A DNA stretch of 64,000 bases from Odiellus spinosus (lineage: Eukaryota; Arthropoda; Arachnida; Opiliones; Phalangiidae): contig CAWUCO010000219.1 in assembly GCA_963920705.1 (NCBI GenBank), forward strand, positions 1-64,000. Direction: 5' to 3'. Under the pieces are notes generated by a model, which saw only the letters and a program-made list of their open reading frames with translations, searched no databases and was not told the DNA's origin. How positions within the stretch are numbered: the first letter of the stretch is position 1; every line of letters begins with the position of its first letter. The translations under genes were made by a program, and so were the position numbers. Shown here one piece after another: positions 11,301 to 24,800 of the stretch.

Positions 11301-12702
11301 TTTGGATCTATACTTGGGAAATTTTTGGATCTATTCATGGGAAAGTTTTGGATCTATACTTGGGAAATTTTTCGTACTATACTTGGAAAATTTTTTGATC
11401 TATACTTGGGAAATTTTTCGATCTATACTTGGGAAATTTTTGGATCTATACTTGGGAAATTTTTGGATGTATACTTGGGAAATTTTTGGATCTATACTTG
11501 GTAAATTTTTGGATCTCTACTTGGGAAATTTTTGAATCTCTACTTGGGAAATTTTTGAATCTTTACTTGGGAAATTTTTGAATCTCTACTTGGGAAATTT
11601 TTGAATCGCTACTTGGGAAATTTTTGAATCTCTACTTGGGAAATTTTTGATTCTCTACTTGGGAAATTTTTGAATCTCTACTTGGGAAATTTTTGAATCT
11701 CTTCTTGGGAAATTTTTGGATCTATACTTGGGAAATTTTTGGATCTATACTTGGGATATTTTTCGATCTATACTTGGGAAATTTTTGGATCTATACTTGG
11801 GAAATTTTTCGATCTATACTTGGGAAATTTTCTGATCTATGCATGGGAAATTTTTGGATCTATACTTGGGAAATTTTTGAATCTCTACTTGGGAAATTTT
11901 TGAATCGCTACTTGGGAAATTTTTTAATCTCTACTTGGGAAATTTTTGATTCTCTACTTGGGAAATTTTTGAATCTCTACTTGGGAAATTTTTGGATCTA
12001 TTCATGGGAAATTTTTGGATCTATAATTGGGAAATTTTTCGATCTATACTTGGGAAATTTTCTGATCTATACATGGGAAATTTTTGGATCTATACTTGGG
12101 AAATTTTTCGTACTATACTTGGGAAATTTTTCGTACTATACTTGGGAAATTTTTCGTACTATACTTGGGAAATTTTTCGATCTATACTTGTGAAATTTTT
12201 CGATCTATACTTGGGAAATTTTTCGATCTATACTTGTAAAATTTTTGGATCTATACTTGGGAAACTTTTCGATCTATACTTGGGAAATTTTTGGATCTCT
12301 ACTTGGGAAATTTTTAATCTCTACTTGGGAAATTTTTGAATCTCTACTTTTGAAATTTTTGAATCTCTACTTGGGAAATATTTGAATCTCTACTTTGGAA
12401 ATTTTTGAATCTCTTCTTGGGAAATTTTTGAATCTCTACTTGGGAAATTTTTGAATCGCTACTTGGGAAATTTTTGAATCTCTACTTGGGAAATTTTTCG
12501 ATCTATACTTGGGAAATTTTTCGATCTATACTTGGGAAATTTTTGGATCTCTACTTGGGAAATTTTTAATCTCTACTTGGGAAATTTTTGAATCTCTACT
12601 TTGGAAATTTTTGAATCTCTACTTGGGAAATTTTTGAATCTCTACTTGGGAAATTTTTGAATCGCTACTTGGGAAATTTTTGAATCTCTACTTGGGAAAT
12701 TT

Positions 12703-14764
12703 TTGAATCTATTCTTGGGAAATTTTTGGATCTATACTTGGGAAATTTTTGGATCTATACTTGGGAAATTTCTCGATCTTTACTTGGGAAATTTTTGGAT
12801 CTATACTTGGGAAATTTTGGTTCTATACTTGGAAAATTTTTCGATCTATGCTTGGGAAATTTTTGGATCCATACTTGGGAAATTTTTGGATGTATACTTG
12901 TGAAATTTTTGGATCTATACTTGGGAAATTTTTGGATCTATACTTGGGAAATTTTTGGATCTATTCATGGGAAATTTTGGATCTATACTTGGGAAATTTT
13001 TCGATCTATACTTGGGAAATTTTCTGATCTATACATGAGAAATTTTTGGATCTATACTTGGGAAATTTTTCGATCTATACTTGGGAAATTTTCTGATCTA
13101 TACATGGGAAATTTTTGGATCTATACTTGGGAAATTTTTCGTACTATACTTGGGAAATTTTTCGTACTATACTTGGGAAATTTTTCGTACTATACTTGGG
13201 AAATTTTTCGATCTATACTTGTGAAACTTTTCGATCTATACTTGGGAAATTTTTCGATCTATACTTGTAAAATTTTTGGATCTATACTTGGGAAACTTTT
13301 CGATCTATACTTGGGAAATTTTTGGATCTCTACTTGGGAAATTTTTAATCTCTACTTGGGAAATTTTTGAATCTCTACTTTTGAAATTTTTGAATCTCTA
13401 CTTGGGAAATATTTGAATCTCTACTTTGGAAATTTTTGAATCTCTACTTGGGAAATTTTTGAATCTCTACTTGGGAAATTTTCGAATCGCTACTTGGGAA
13501 ATTTTTGAATCTCTACTTGGGAAATTTTTCGATCTATACTTGGGAAATTTTTCGATCTATACTTGGGAAATTTTTGGATCTCTACTTGGGAAATTTTTAA
13601 TCTCTACTTGGGAAATTTTTGAATCTCTACTTTGGAAATTTTTGAATCTCTACTTGGGAAATTTTTGAATCTCTACTTGGGAAATTTTTGAATCGCTACT
13701 TGGGAAATTTTTGAATCTCTACTTGGGAAATTTTTGAATCTATTCTTGGGAAATTTTTGGATCTATACTTGGGAAATTTTTGGATCTATACTTGGGAAAT
13801 TTCTCGATCTTTACTTGGGAAATTTTTGGATCTATACTTGGGAAATTTTGGATCTATACTTGGAAAATTTTTCGATCTATGCTTGGGAAATTTTTGGATC
13901 CATACTTGGGAAATTTTTGGATGTATACTTGTGAAATTTTTGGATCTATACTTGGGAAATTTTTGGATCTATACTTGGGAAATTTTTGGATCTATTCATG
14001 GGAAATTTTGGATCTATACTTGGGAAATTTTTCGATCTATACTTGGGAAATTTTCTGATCTATACATGAGAAATTTTTGGATCTATACTTGGGAAATTTT
14101 TCGATCTATACTTGGGAAATTTTCTGATCTAAACATGGGAAATTTTTGGATCTATACTTGGGAAATTTTTCGTACTATACTTGGGAAATTTTTCGTACTA
14201 TACTTGGGAAATTTTTCGTACTATACTTGGGAAATTTTTCGATCTATACTTGTGAAACTTTTCGATCTATACTTGGGAAATTTTTCGATCTATACTTGTA
14301 AAATTTTTGGATCTATACTTGGGAAACTTTTCGATCTATACTTGGGAAATTTTTGGATCTCTACTTGGGAAATTTTTAATCTCTACTTGGGAAATTTTTG
14401 AATCTCTACTTTTGAAATTTTTGAATCTCTACTTGGTAAATATTTGAATCTCTACTTTGGAAATTTTTGAATCTCTACTTGGGAAATTTTTGAATCTCTA
14501 CTTGGGAAATTTTCGAATCGCTACTTGGGAAATTTTTGAATCTCTACTTGGGAAATTTTTCGATCTATACTTGGGAAATTTTTCAATCTATACTTGGGAA
14601 ATTTTTGGATCTCTACTTGGGAAATTTTTAATCTCTACTTGGGAAATTTTTGAATCTCTACTTTGGAAATTTTTGAATCTCTACTTGGGAAATTTTTGAA
14701 TCTCTACTTGGGAAATTTTTGAATCGCTACTTGGGAAATTTTTGAATCTCTACTTGGGAAATTT
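12703..14764. repeat. 1031-bp tandem higher-order repeat (two copies)
   Basis: Two adjacent copies start near 12703 and 13734. The period of 1031 bp equals 45 units, four of which are 22 bp long: two with the aatttttaatctc form, plus gaaattttggttcta and gaaattttggatcta in the first copy. Copies differ at few sites, for example gaaattttggttc versus gaaattttggatc and gatctatac versus gatctaaac near 14130. A related pair lies at 18391 and 19330, with a 939-bp period, four units shorter. Confidence 0.85.
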
Positions 14765-14812
14765 TTGAATCTATACTTGGGAAATTTTTGGATATATACT
14801 TGGGAAATTTTT

Positions 14813-15770
14813 GGATCGATACTTGGGAAATTTTTGGATCTATTCTTGGGAAATTTTTGATTCTCTACTCGGGAAATTTTTGAATCTCTACTTTGGAAAT
14901 TTTTGAATCTATACTTGGGAAATTTTTGGATATATACTTGGGAAATTTTTGGATCTATACTTGGGAAATTTTTGGATCTATTCTTGGGAAATATTTGGAT
15001 CTATACTTGGGAAATTTTTGGATCTATACTTGGGAAATTTCTCGATCTTTACTTGGGAAATTTTTGGATCTATACTTGGGAAATTTTGGTTCTATACTTG
15101 GAAAATTTTTCGATCTATGCTTGGGAAATTTTTGGATCCATACTTGGGAAATTTTTGGATGTATACTTGTGAAATTTTTGGATCTATGCTTGGGAAATTT
15201 TTGGATCTATACTTGGGAAATTTTTGGATCTATTCATGGGAAAGTTTTGGATCTATACTTGGGAAATTTTTCGTACTATACTTGGAAAATTGGATCGATA
15301 CTTGGGAAATTTTTGGATCTATTCTTGGGAAATTTTTGATTCTCTACTCGGGAAATTTTTGAATCTCTACTTTGGAAATTTTTGAATCTATACTTGGGAA
15401 ATTTTTGGATATATACTTGGGAAATTTTTGGATCTATACTTGGGAAATTTTTGGATCTATTCTTGGGAAATATTTGGATCTATACTTGGGAAATTTTTGG
15501 ATCTATACTTGGGAAATTTCTCGATCTTTACTTGGGAAATTTTTGGATCTATACTTGGGAAATTTTGGTTCTATACTTGGAAAATTTTTCGATCTATGCT
15601 TGGGAAATTTTTGGATCCATACTTGGGAAATTTTTGGATGTATACTTGTGAAATTTTTGGATCTATGCTTGGGAAATTTTTGGATCTATACTTGGGAAAT
15701 TTTTGGATCTATTCATGGGAAAGTTTTGGATCTATACTTGGGAAATTTTTCGTACTATACTTGGAAAATT
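14813..15770. repeat. 479-bp tandem duplication with a recognisable join
   Basis: Two copies, about 14813-15291 and 15292-15770, repeat the same run of tails, including gattctctactcggg, ggatata, gggaaatatttgg, gaaatttctcgatcttt, gaaattttggttc, ggatcca and ggatgta. The join is an abnormal 20-bp unit at 15279-15298. Its left part (tacttggaaaatt) matches 15758 onward and its right part (ggatcga) matches 14813-14819. The same pair with the same join occurs at 20875, 23305 and 25207. Confidence 0.88.
15279..15298. repeat. 20-bp unit: scar of the 479-bp duplication
   Basis: The unit reads tacttggaaaattggatcga, three bases short of the normal 23. It is a chimera of a cgtacta-following unit (tacttggaaaatt) and a ggatcga unit, joined within the T tract. 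Identical scars begin at 20875, 23305 and 25207, at offsets of 5596, 2430 and 1902 bp from one to the next. Confidence 0.85.
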
Positions 15771-17200
15771 TTTTGATCTATACTTGGGAAATTTTTCGAT
15801 CTATACTTGGGAAATTTTTTGATCTATACTTGGGAAATTTTTGGATGTATACTTGGGAAATTTTTGGATCTATACTTGGTAAATTTTTGGATCTCTACTT
15901 GGGAAATTTTTGAATCTCTACTTGGGAAATTTTTGAATCTTTACTTGGGAAATTTTTGAATCTCTACTTGGGAAATTTTTGAATCGCTACTTGGGAAATT
16001 TTTGAATCTCTACTTGGGAAATTTTTGATTCTCTACTTGGGAAATTTTTGAATCTCTACTTGGGAAATTTTTGAATCTCTTCTTGGGAAATTTTTGGATC
16101 TATACTTGGGAAATTTTTGGATCTATACTTGGGATATTTTTCGATCTATACTTGGGAAATTTTTGGATCTATACTTGGGAAATTTTTCGATCTATACTTG
16201 GGAAATTTTCTGATCTATGCATGGGAAATTTTTGGATCTATACTTGGGAAATTTTTCGTACTATACTTGGGAAATTTTTCGTACTATACTTGGGAAATTT
16301 TTCGTACTATACTTGGGAAATTTTTCGTACTATGCTTGTAAAATTTTTGGATCTATACTTGGGAAACTTTTCGATCTATACTTGGGAAATTTTTGGATCT
16401 CTACTTGGGAAATTTTTAATCTCTACTTGGGAAATTTTTGAATCTCTACTTTTGAAATTTTTGAATCTCTACTTGGGAAATATTTGAATCTCTACTTTGG
16501 AAATTTTTGAATCTCTACTTGGGAAATTTTTGAATCTCTACTTGGGAAATTTTTGAATCGCTACTTGGGAAATTTTTGAATCTCTACTTTGGGAAATTTT
16601 TCGATCTATACTTGGGAAATTTTTCGATCTATACTTGGGAAATTTTTGGATCTCTACTTGGGAAATTTTTAATCTCTACTTGGGAAATTTTTGAATCTCT
16701 ACTTTGGAAATTTTTGAATCTCTACTTGGGAAATTTTTGAATCTCTACTTGGGAAATTTTTGAATCGCTACTTGGGAAATTTTTGAATCTCTACTTGGGA
16801 AATTTTTGAATCTATACTTGGGAAATTTTTGGATATATACTTGGGAAATTTTTGGATCGATATTTGGGAAATTTTTGGATCTATTCTTGGGAAATTTTTG
16901 ATTCTCTACTCGGGAAATTTTTGAATCTCTACTTGGGAAATTTTTGAATCTATACTTGGGAAATTTTTGGATATATACTTGGGAAATTTTTGGATCTATA
17001 CTTGGGAAATTTTTGGATCTATTCTTGGGAAACTTTTGGATCTATACTTGGGAAATTTTTGGATCTATACTTGGGAAATTTTTGGATCTATTCATTTGAA
17101 ATTTTTGGATCTATACTTGGGAAATTTTTCGTACTATACTTGGAAAATTTTTCGATCTATACTTGAGAAATTTTTCGATCTATACTTGGGAAATTTTTGG
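15372..17200. repeat. Segment duplicated ~9.9 kb downstream, copy a
   Basis: This matches 25300-27105 at an offset of 9928, falling to 9905 after the loss of one 23-bp unit in the right copy. The strongest tag is a 24-bp unit, tactttgggaaattttt followed by cgatcta, beginning at 16585 and again at 26490; I noticed it nowhere else. Both copies also share gatatttgggaaa, the ttcatttgaaattt unit and gggaaacttttgg. Confidence 0.84.
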
Positions 17201-17216
17201 ATCTATACTTGGGAAA

Positions 17217-20200
17217 TTTTTGGATGTATACTTGGGAAATTTTTGGATCTATACTTGGTAAATTTTTGGATCTCTACTTGGGAAATTTTTGAATCTCTAC
17301 TTGGGAAATTTTTGAATCTTTACTTGGGAAATTTTTGAATCTCTACTTGGGAAATTTTTGAATCGCTACTTGGGAAATTTTTGAATCTCTACTTGGGAAA
17401 TTTTTGATTCTCTACTTGGGAAATTTTTGAATCTCTACTTGGGAAATTTTTGAATCTCTTCTTGGGAAATTTTTGGATCTATACTTGGGAAATTTTTGGA
17501 TCTATACTTGGGATATTTTTCGATCTATACTTGGGAAATTTTTGGATCTATACTTGGGAAATTTTTCGATCTATACTTGGGAAATTTTCTGATCTATGCA
17601 TGGGAAATTTTTGGATCTATACTTGGGAAATTTTTGAATCTCTACTTGGGAAATTTTTGAATCGCTACTTGGGAAATTTTTTAATCTCTACTTGGGAAAT
17701 TTTTGATTCTCTACTTGGGAAATTTTTGAATCTCTACTTGGGAAATTTTTGGATCTATTCATGGGAAATTTTTGGATCTATAATTGGGAAATTTTTCGAT
17801 CTATACTTGGGAAATTTTCTGATCTATACATGGGAAATTTTTGGATCTATACTTGGGAAATTTTTCGTACTATACTTGGGAAATTTTTCGTATTATACTT
17901 GGGAAATTTTTCGTACTATACTTGGGAAATTTTTCGATCTATACTTGTGAAATTTTTCGATCTATACTTGGGAAATTTTTGGATCTCTACTTGGGAAATT
18001 TTTAATCTCTACTTGGGAAATTTTTGAATCTCTACTTTTGAAATTTTTGAATCTCTACTTGGGAAATATTTGAATCTCTACTTTGGAAATTTTTGAATCT
18101 CTTCTTGGGAAATTTTTGAATCTCTACTTGGGAAATTTTTGAATCGCTACTTGGGAAATTTTTGAATCTCTACTTGGGAAATTTTTCGATCTATACTTGG
18201 GAAATTTTTCGATCTATACTTGGGAAATTTTTGGATCTCTACTTGGGAAATTTTTAATCTCTACTTGGGAAATTTTTGAATCTCTACTTTGGAAATTTTT
18301 GAATCTCTACTTGGGAAATTTTTGAATCTCTACTTGGGAAATTTTTGAATCGCTACTTGGGAAATTTTTGAATCTCTACTTGGGAAATTTTTGAATCTAT
18401 TCTTGGGAAATTTTTGGATCTATACTTGGGAAATTTTTGGATCTATACTTGGGAAATTTCTCGATCTTTACTTGGGAAATTTTTGGATCTATACTTGGGA
18501 AATTTTGGTTCTATACTTGGAAAATTTTTCGATCTATGCTTGGGAAATTTTTGGATCCATACTTGGGAAATTTTTGGATGTATACTTGTGAAATTTTTGG
18601 ATCTATACTTGGGAAATTTTTGGATCTATACTTGGGAAATTTTTGGATCTATTCATGGGAAATTTTGGATCTATACTTGGGAAATTTTTCGATCTATACT
18701 TGGGAAATTTTCTGATCTATACATGAGAAATTTTTGGATCTATACTTGGGAAATTTTTGGATCTATACTTGGGAAATTTTTCGTACTATACTTGGGAAAT
18801 TTTTCGTACTATACTTGGGAAATTTTTCGTACTATACTTGGGAAATTTTTCGATCTATACTTGTGAAACTTTTCGATCTATACTTGGGAAATTTTTCGAT
18901 CTATACTTGTAAAATTTTTGGATCTATACTTGGGAAACTTTTCGATCTATACTTGGGAAATTTTTGGATCTCTACTTGGGAAATTTTTAATCTCTACTTG
19001 GGAAATTTTTGAATCTCTACTTTTGAAATTTTTGAATCTCTACTTGGGAAATTTTTGAATCTCTACTTGGGAAATTTTCGAATCGCTACTTGGGAAATTT
19101 TTGAATCTCTACTTGGGAAATTTTTCGATCTATACTTGGGAAATTTTTCGATCTATACTTGGGAAATTTTTGGATCTCTACTTGGGAAATTTTTAATCTC
19201 TACTTGGGAAATTTTTGAATCTCTACTTTGGAAATTTTTGAATCTCTACTTGGGAAATTTTTGAATCTCTACTTGGGAAATTTTTGAATCGCTACTTGGG
19301 AAATTTTTGAATCTCTACTTGGGAAATTTTTGAATCTATTCTTGGGAAATTTTTGGATCTATACTTGGGAAATTTTTGGATCTATACTTGGGAAATTTCT
19401 CGATCTTTACTTGGGAAATTTTTGGATCTATACTTGGGAAATTTTGGTTCTATACTTGGAAAATTTTTCGATCTATGCTTGGGAAATTTTTGGATCCATA
19501 CTTGGGAAATTTTTGGATGTATACTTGTGAAATTTTTGGATCTATACTTGGGAAATTTTTGGATCTATACTTGGGAAATTTTTGGATCTATTCATGGGAA
19601 ATTTTGGATCTATACTTGGGAAATTTTTCGATCTATACTTGGGAAATTTTCTGATCTATACATGAGAAATTTTTGGATCTATACTTGGGAAATTTTTCGA
19701 TCTATACTTGGGAAATTTTCTGATCTAAACATGGGAAATTTTTGGATCTATACTTGGGAAATTTTTCGTACTATACTTGGGAAATTTTTCGTACTATACT
19801 TGGGAAATTTTTCGTACTATACTTGGGAAATTTTTCGATCTATACTTGTGAAACTTTTCGATCTATACTTGGGAAATTTTTCGATCTATACTTGTAAAAT
19901 TTTTGGATCTATACTTGGGAAACTTTTCGATCTATACTTGGGAAATTTTTGGATCTCTACTTGGGAAATTTTTAATCTCTACTTGGGAAATTTTTGAATC
20001 TCTACTTTTGAAATTTTTGAATCTCTACTTGGTAAATATTTGAATCTCTACTTTGGAAATTTTTGAATCTCTACTTGGGAAATTTTTGAATCTCTACTTG
20101 GGAAATTTTCGAATCGCTACTTGGGAAATTTTTGAATCTCTACTTGGGAAATTTTTCGATCTATACTTGGGAAATTTTTCAATCTATACTTGGGAAATTT

Positions 20201-21526
20201 TTGGATCTCTACTTGGGAAATTTTTAATCTCTACTTGGGAAATTTTTGAATCTCTACTTTGGAAATTTTTGAATCTCTACTTGGGAAATTTTTGAATCTC
20301 TACTTGGGAAATTTTTGAATCGCTACTTGGGAAATTTTTGAATCTCTACTTGGGAAATTTTTGAATCTATACTTGGGAAATTTTTGGATATATACTTGGG
20401 AAATTTTTGGATCGATACTTGGGAAATTTTTGGATCTATTCTTGGGAAATTTTTGATTCTCTACTCGGGAAATTTTTGAATCTCTACTTTGGAAATTTTT
20501 GAATCTATACTTGGGAAATTTTTGGATATATACTTGGGAAATTTTTGGATCTATACTTGGGAAATTTTTGGATCTATTCTTGGGAAATATTTGGATCTAT
20601 ACTTGGGAAATTTTTGGATCTATACTTGGGAAATTTCTCGATCTTTACTTGGGAAATTTTTGGATCTATACTTGGGAAATTTTGGTTCTATACTTGGAAA
20701 ATTTTTCGATCTATGCTTGGGAAATTTTTGGATCCATACTTGGGAAATTTTTGGATGTATACTTGTGAAATTTTTGGATCTATGCTTGGGAAATTTTTGG
20801 ATCTATACTTGGGAAATTTTTGGATCTATTCATGGGAAAGTTTTGGATCTATACTTGGGAAATTTTTCGTACTATACTTGGAAAATTGGATCGATACTTG
20901 GGAAATTTTTGGATCTATTCTTGGGAAATTTTTGATTCTCTACTCGGGAAATTTTTGAATCTCTACTTTGGAAATTTTTGAATCTATACTTGGGAAATTT
21001 TTGGATATATACTTGGGAAATTTTTGGATCTATACTTGGGAAATTTTTGGATCTATTCTTGGGAAATATTTGGATCTATACTTGGGAAATTTTTGGATCT
21101 ATACTTGGGAAATTTCTCGATCTTTACTTGGGAAATTTTTGGATCTATACTTGGGAAATTTTGGTTCTATACTTGGAAAATTTTTCGATCTATGCTTGGG
21201 AAATTTTTGGATCCATACTTGGGAAATTTTTGGATGTATACTTGTGAAATTTTTGGATCTATGCTTGGGAAATTTTTGGATCTATACTTGGGAAATTTTT
21301 GGATCTATTCATGGGAAAGTTTTGGATCTATACTTGGGAAATTTTTCGTACTATACTTGGAAAATTTTTTGATCTATACTTGGGAAATTTTTCGATCTAT
21401 ACTTGGGAAATTTTTTGATCTATACTTGGGAAATTTTTGGATGTATACTTGGGAAATTTTTGGATCTATACTTGGTAAATTTTTGGATCTCTACTTGGGA
21501 AATTTTTGAATCTCTACTTGGGAAAT
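17217..21526. repeat. ~4.3-kb segmental duplication at 5.6-5.76 kb offset, copy b
   Basis: This is the partner of 11460-15930, with the same tail order and seven fewer units in total. Shared rare features include the gaatctttac unit (near 11558 and 17315), the gatctaaacatggg unit (near 14130 and 19725) and the 20-bp scar (15279 and 20875). Past about 21530 the copies separate: the gaatctttac unit seen after copy a is replaced here by ordinary gaatctc units. Confidence 0.84.
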
Positions 21527-21767
21527 TTTTGAATCTCTACTTGGGAAATTTTTGAATCTCTACTTGGGAAATTTTTGAATCTCTACTTGGGAAATTTTTG
21601 ATTCTCTACTTGGGAAATTTTTGAATCTCTACTTGGGAAATTTTTGAATCTCTTCTTGGGAAATTTTTGGATCTATACTTGGGAAATTTTTGGATCTATA
21701 CTTGGGATATTTTTCGATCTATACTTGGGAAATTTTTGGATCTATACTTGGGAAATTTTTGGATCTC

Positions 21768-21789
21768 TACTTGGGAAAAATTTAATCTC
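21768..21789. repeat. 22-bp tag unit with aaaaattt in place of aaattttt
   Basis: This unit reads tacttgggaaaaatttaatctc, moving the A/T balance of the core. Exact counterparts start at 30255, 35098 and 37208. The successive offsets are 8487, 4843 and 2110 bp and agree with the surrounding block, so all four are copies of one ancestral variant. It is always preceded by a ggatctc tail and followed by gaatctctacttgagaaag. Confidence 0.9.
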
Positions 21790-21874
21790 TACTTGGGAAA
21801 TTTTTGAATCTCTACTTGAGAAAGTTTTGAATCTCTACTTGGGAAATTTTTGAATCTCTACTTAGGAAATTTTT

Positions 21875-24800
21875 GAATCGCTACTTGGGAAATTTTTGGA
21901 TGTATACTTGTGAAATTTTTGGATCTATACTTGGGAAATTTTTGGATCTATACTTGGGAAATTTTTGGATCTATTCATTGGAAATTTTTGGATCTATACT
22001 TGGGAAATTTTTCGTACTATACTTGGGAAATATTTCGATCTATACTTGGGAAATTTTTGGATCTATACTTGGGAAAATTTTGGATCTATTCATGGGAAAT
22101 TTTTGGATCTATACTTGGGAAATTTTTGGATCTATTCATGGGAAATTTTTGGATCTATACTTATGAAATTTTTGAATCTATTCTTGGGAAATTTTTGGAT
22201 CTATACTTGGGAAATTTTTGGATCTATACTTGGGAAATTTATCGATCTTTACTTGGGAAATTTTTCGATCTATACTTGTGAAACTTTTCGATCTATACTT
22301 GGGAAATTTTTCGATCTATACTTGTAAAATTTTTGGATCTATACTTGGGAAACTTTTCGATCTATACTTGGGAAATTTTTGGATCTCTACTTGGGAAATT
22401 TTTAATCTCTACTTGGGAAATTTTTGAATCTCTACTTTTGAAATTTTTGAATCTCTACTTGGTAAATATTTGAATCTCTACTTTGGAAATTTTTGAATCT
22501 CTACTTGGGAAATTTTTGAATCTCTACTTGGGAAATTTTCGAATCGCTACTTGGGAAATTTTTGAATCTCTACTTGGGAAATTTTTCGATCTATACTTGG
22601 GAAATTTTTCAATCTATACTTGGGAAATTTTTGGATCTCTACTTGGGAAATTTTTAATCTCTACTTGGGAAATTTTTGAATCTCTACTTTGGAAATTTTT
22701 GAATCTCTACTTGGGAAATTTTTGAATCTCTACTTGGGAAATTTTTGAATCGCTACTTGGGAAATTTTTGAATCTCTACTTGGGAAATTTTTGAATCTAT
22801 ACTTGGGAAATTTTTGGATATATACTTGGGAAATTTTTGGATCGATACTTGGGAAATTTTTGGATCTATTCTTGGGAAATTTTTGATTCTCTACTCGGGA
22901 AATTTTTGAATCTCTACTTTGGAAATTTTTGAATCTATACTTGGGAAATTTTTGGATATATACTTGGGAAATTTTTGGATCTATACTTGGGAAATTTTTG
23001 GATCTATTCTTGGGAAATATTTGGATCTATACTTGGGAAATTTTTGGATCTATACTTGGGAAATTTCTCGATCTTTACTTGGGAAATTTTTGGATCTATA
23101 CTTGGGAAATTTTGGTTCTATACTTGGAAAATTTTTCGATCTATGCTTGGGAAATTTTTGGATCCATACTTGGGAAATTTTTGGATGTATACTTGTGAAA
23201 TTTTTGGATCTATGCTTGGGAAATTTTTGGATCTATACTTGGGAAATTTTTGGATCTATTCATGGGAAAGTTTTGGATCTATACTTGGGAAATTTTTCGT
23301 ACTATACTTGGAAAATTGGATCGATACTTGGGAAATTTTTGGATCTATTCTTGGGAAATTTTTGATTCTCTACTCGGGAAATTTTTGAATCTCTACTTTG
23401 GAAATTTTTGAATCTATACTTGGGAAATTTTTGGATATATACTTGGGAAATTTTTGGATCTATACTTGGGAAATTTTTGGATCTATTCTTGGGAAATATT
23501 TGGATCTATACTTGGGAAATTTTTGGATCTATACTTGGGAAATTTCTCGATCTTTACTTGGGAAATTTTTGGATCTATACTTGGGAAATTTTGGTTCTAT
23601 ACTTGGAAAATTTTTCGATCTATGCTTGGGAAATTTTTGGATCCATACTTGGGAAATTTTTGGATGTATACTTGTGAAATTTTTGGATCTATGCTTGGGA
23701 AATTTTTGGATCTATACTTGGGAAATTTTTGGATCTATTCATGGGAAAGTTTTGGATCTATACTTGGGAAATTTTTGAATCGCTACTTGGGAAATTTTTG
23801 GATGTATACTTGTGAAATTTTTGGATCTATACTTGGGAAATTTTTGGATCTATACTTGGGAAATTTTTGGATCTATTCATTGGAAATTTTTGGATCTATA
23901 CTTGGGAAATTTTTCGTACTATACTTGGGAAATATTTCGATCTATACTTGGGAAATTTTTGGATCTATACTTGGGAAAATTTTGGATCTATTCATGGGAA
24001 ATTTTTGGATCTATACTTGGGAAATTTTTGGATCTATTCATGGGAAATTTTTGGATCTATACTTATGAAATTTTTGAATCTATTCTTGGGAAATTTTTGG
24101 ATCTATACTTGGGAAATTTTTGGATCTATACTTGGGAAATTTATCGATCTTTACTTGGGAAATTTTTCGATCTATACTTGTGAAACTTTTCGATCTATAC
24201 TTGGGAAATTTTTCGATCTATACTTGTAAAATTTTTGGATCTATACTTGGGAAACTTTTCGATCTATACTTGGGAAATTTTTGGATCTCTACTTGGGAAA
24301 TTTTTAATCTCTACTTGGGAAATTTTTGAATCTCTACTTTTGAAATTTTTGAATCTCTACTTGGTAAATATTTGAATCTCTACTTTGGAAATTTTTGAAT
24401 CTCTACTTGGGAAATTTTTGAATCTCTACTTGGGAAATTTTCGAATCGCTACTTGGGAAATTTTTGAATCTCTACTTGGGAAATTTTTCGATCTATACTT
24501 GGGAAATTTTTCAATCTATACTTGGGAAATTTTTGGATCTCTACTTGGGAAATTTTTAATCTCTACTTGGGAAATTTTTGAATCTCTACTTTGGAAATTT
24601 TTGAATCTCTACTTGGGAAATTTTTGAATCTCTACTTGGGAAATTTTTGAATCGCTACTTGGGAAATTTTTGAATCTCTACTTGGGAAATTTTTGAATCT
24701 ATACTTGGGAAATTTTTGGATATATACTTGGGAAATTTTTGGATCGATACTTGGGAAATTTTTGGATCTATTCTTGGGAAATTTTTGATTCTCTACTCGG

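Larger units (their letters stand above)
11460..15930. repeat. ~4.4-kb segmental duplication at 5.6-5.76 kb offset, copy a
   Basis: This segment recurs at 17217-21526. Offsets step from 5757 (11693 to 17450, 11992 to 17749) to 5688 (12703 to 18391) to 5596 (13734 to 19330, 14893 to 20489, 15372 to 20968). Each step is a whole number of 23-bp units: three units are absent near 17970 and four near 18760. It carries the 1031-bp and 479-bp tandem pairs inside it, so those pairs probably predate the larger copy event. Confidence 0.85.
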
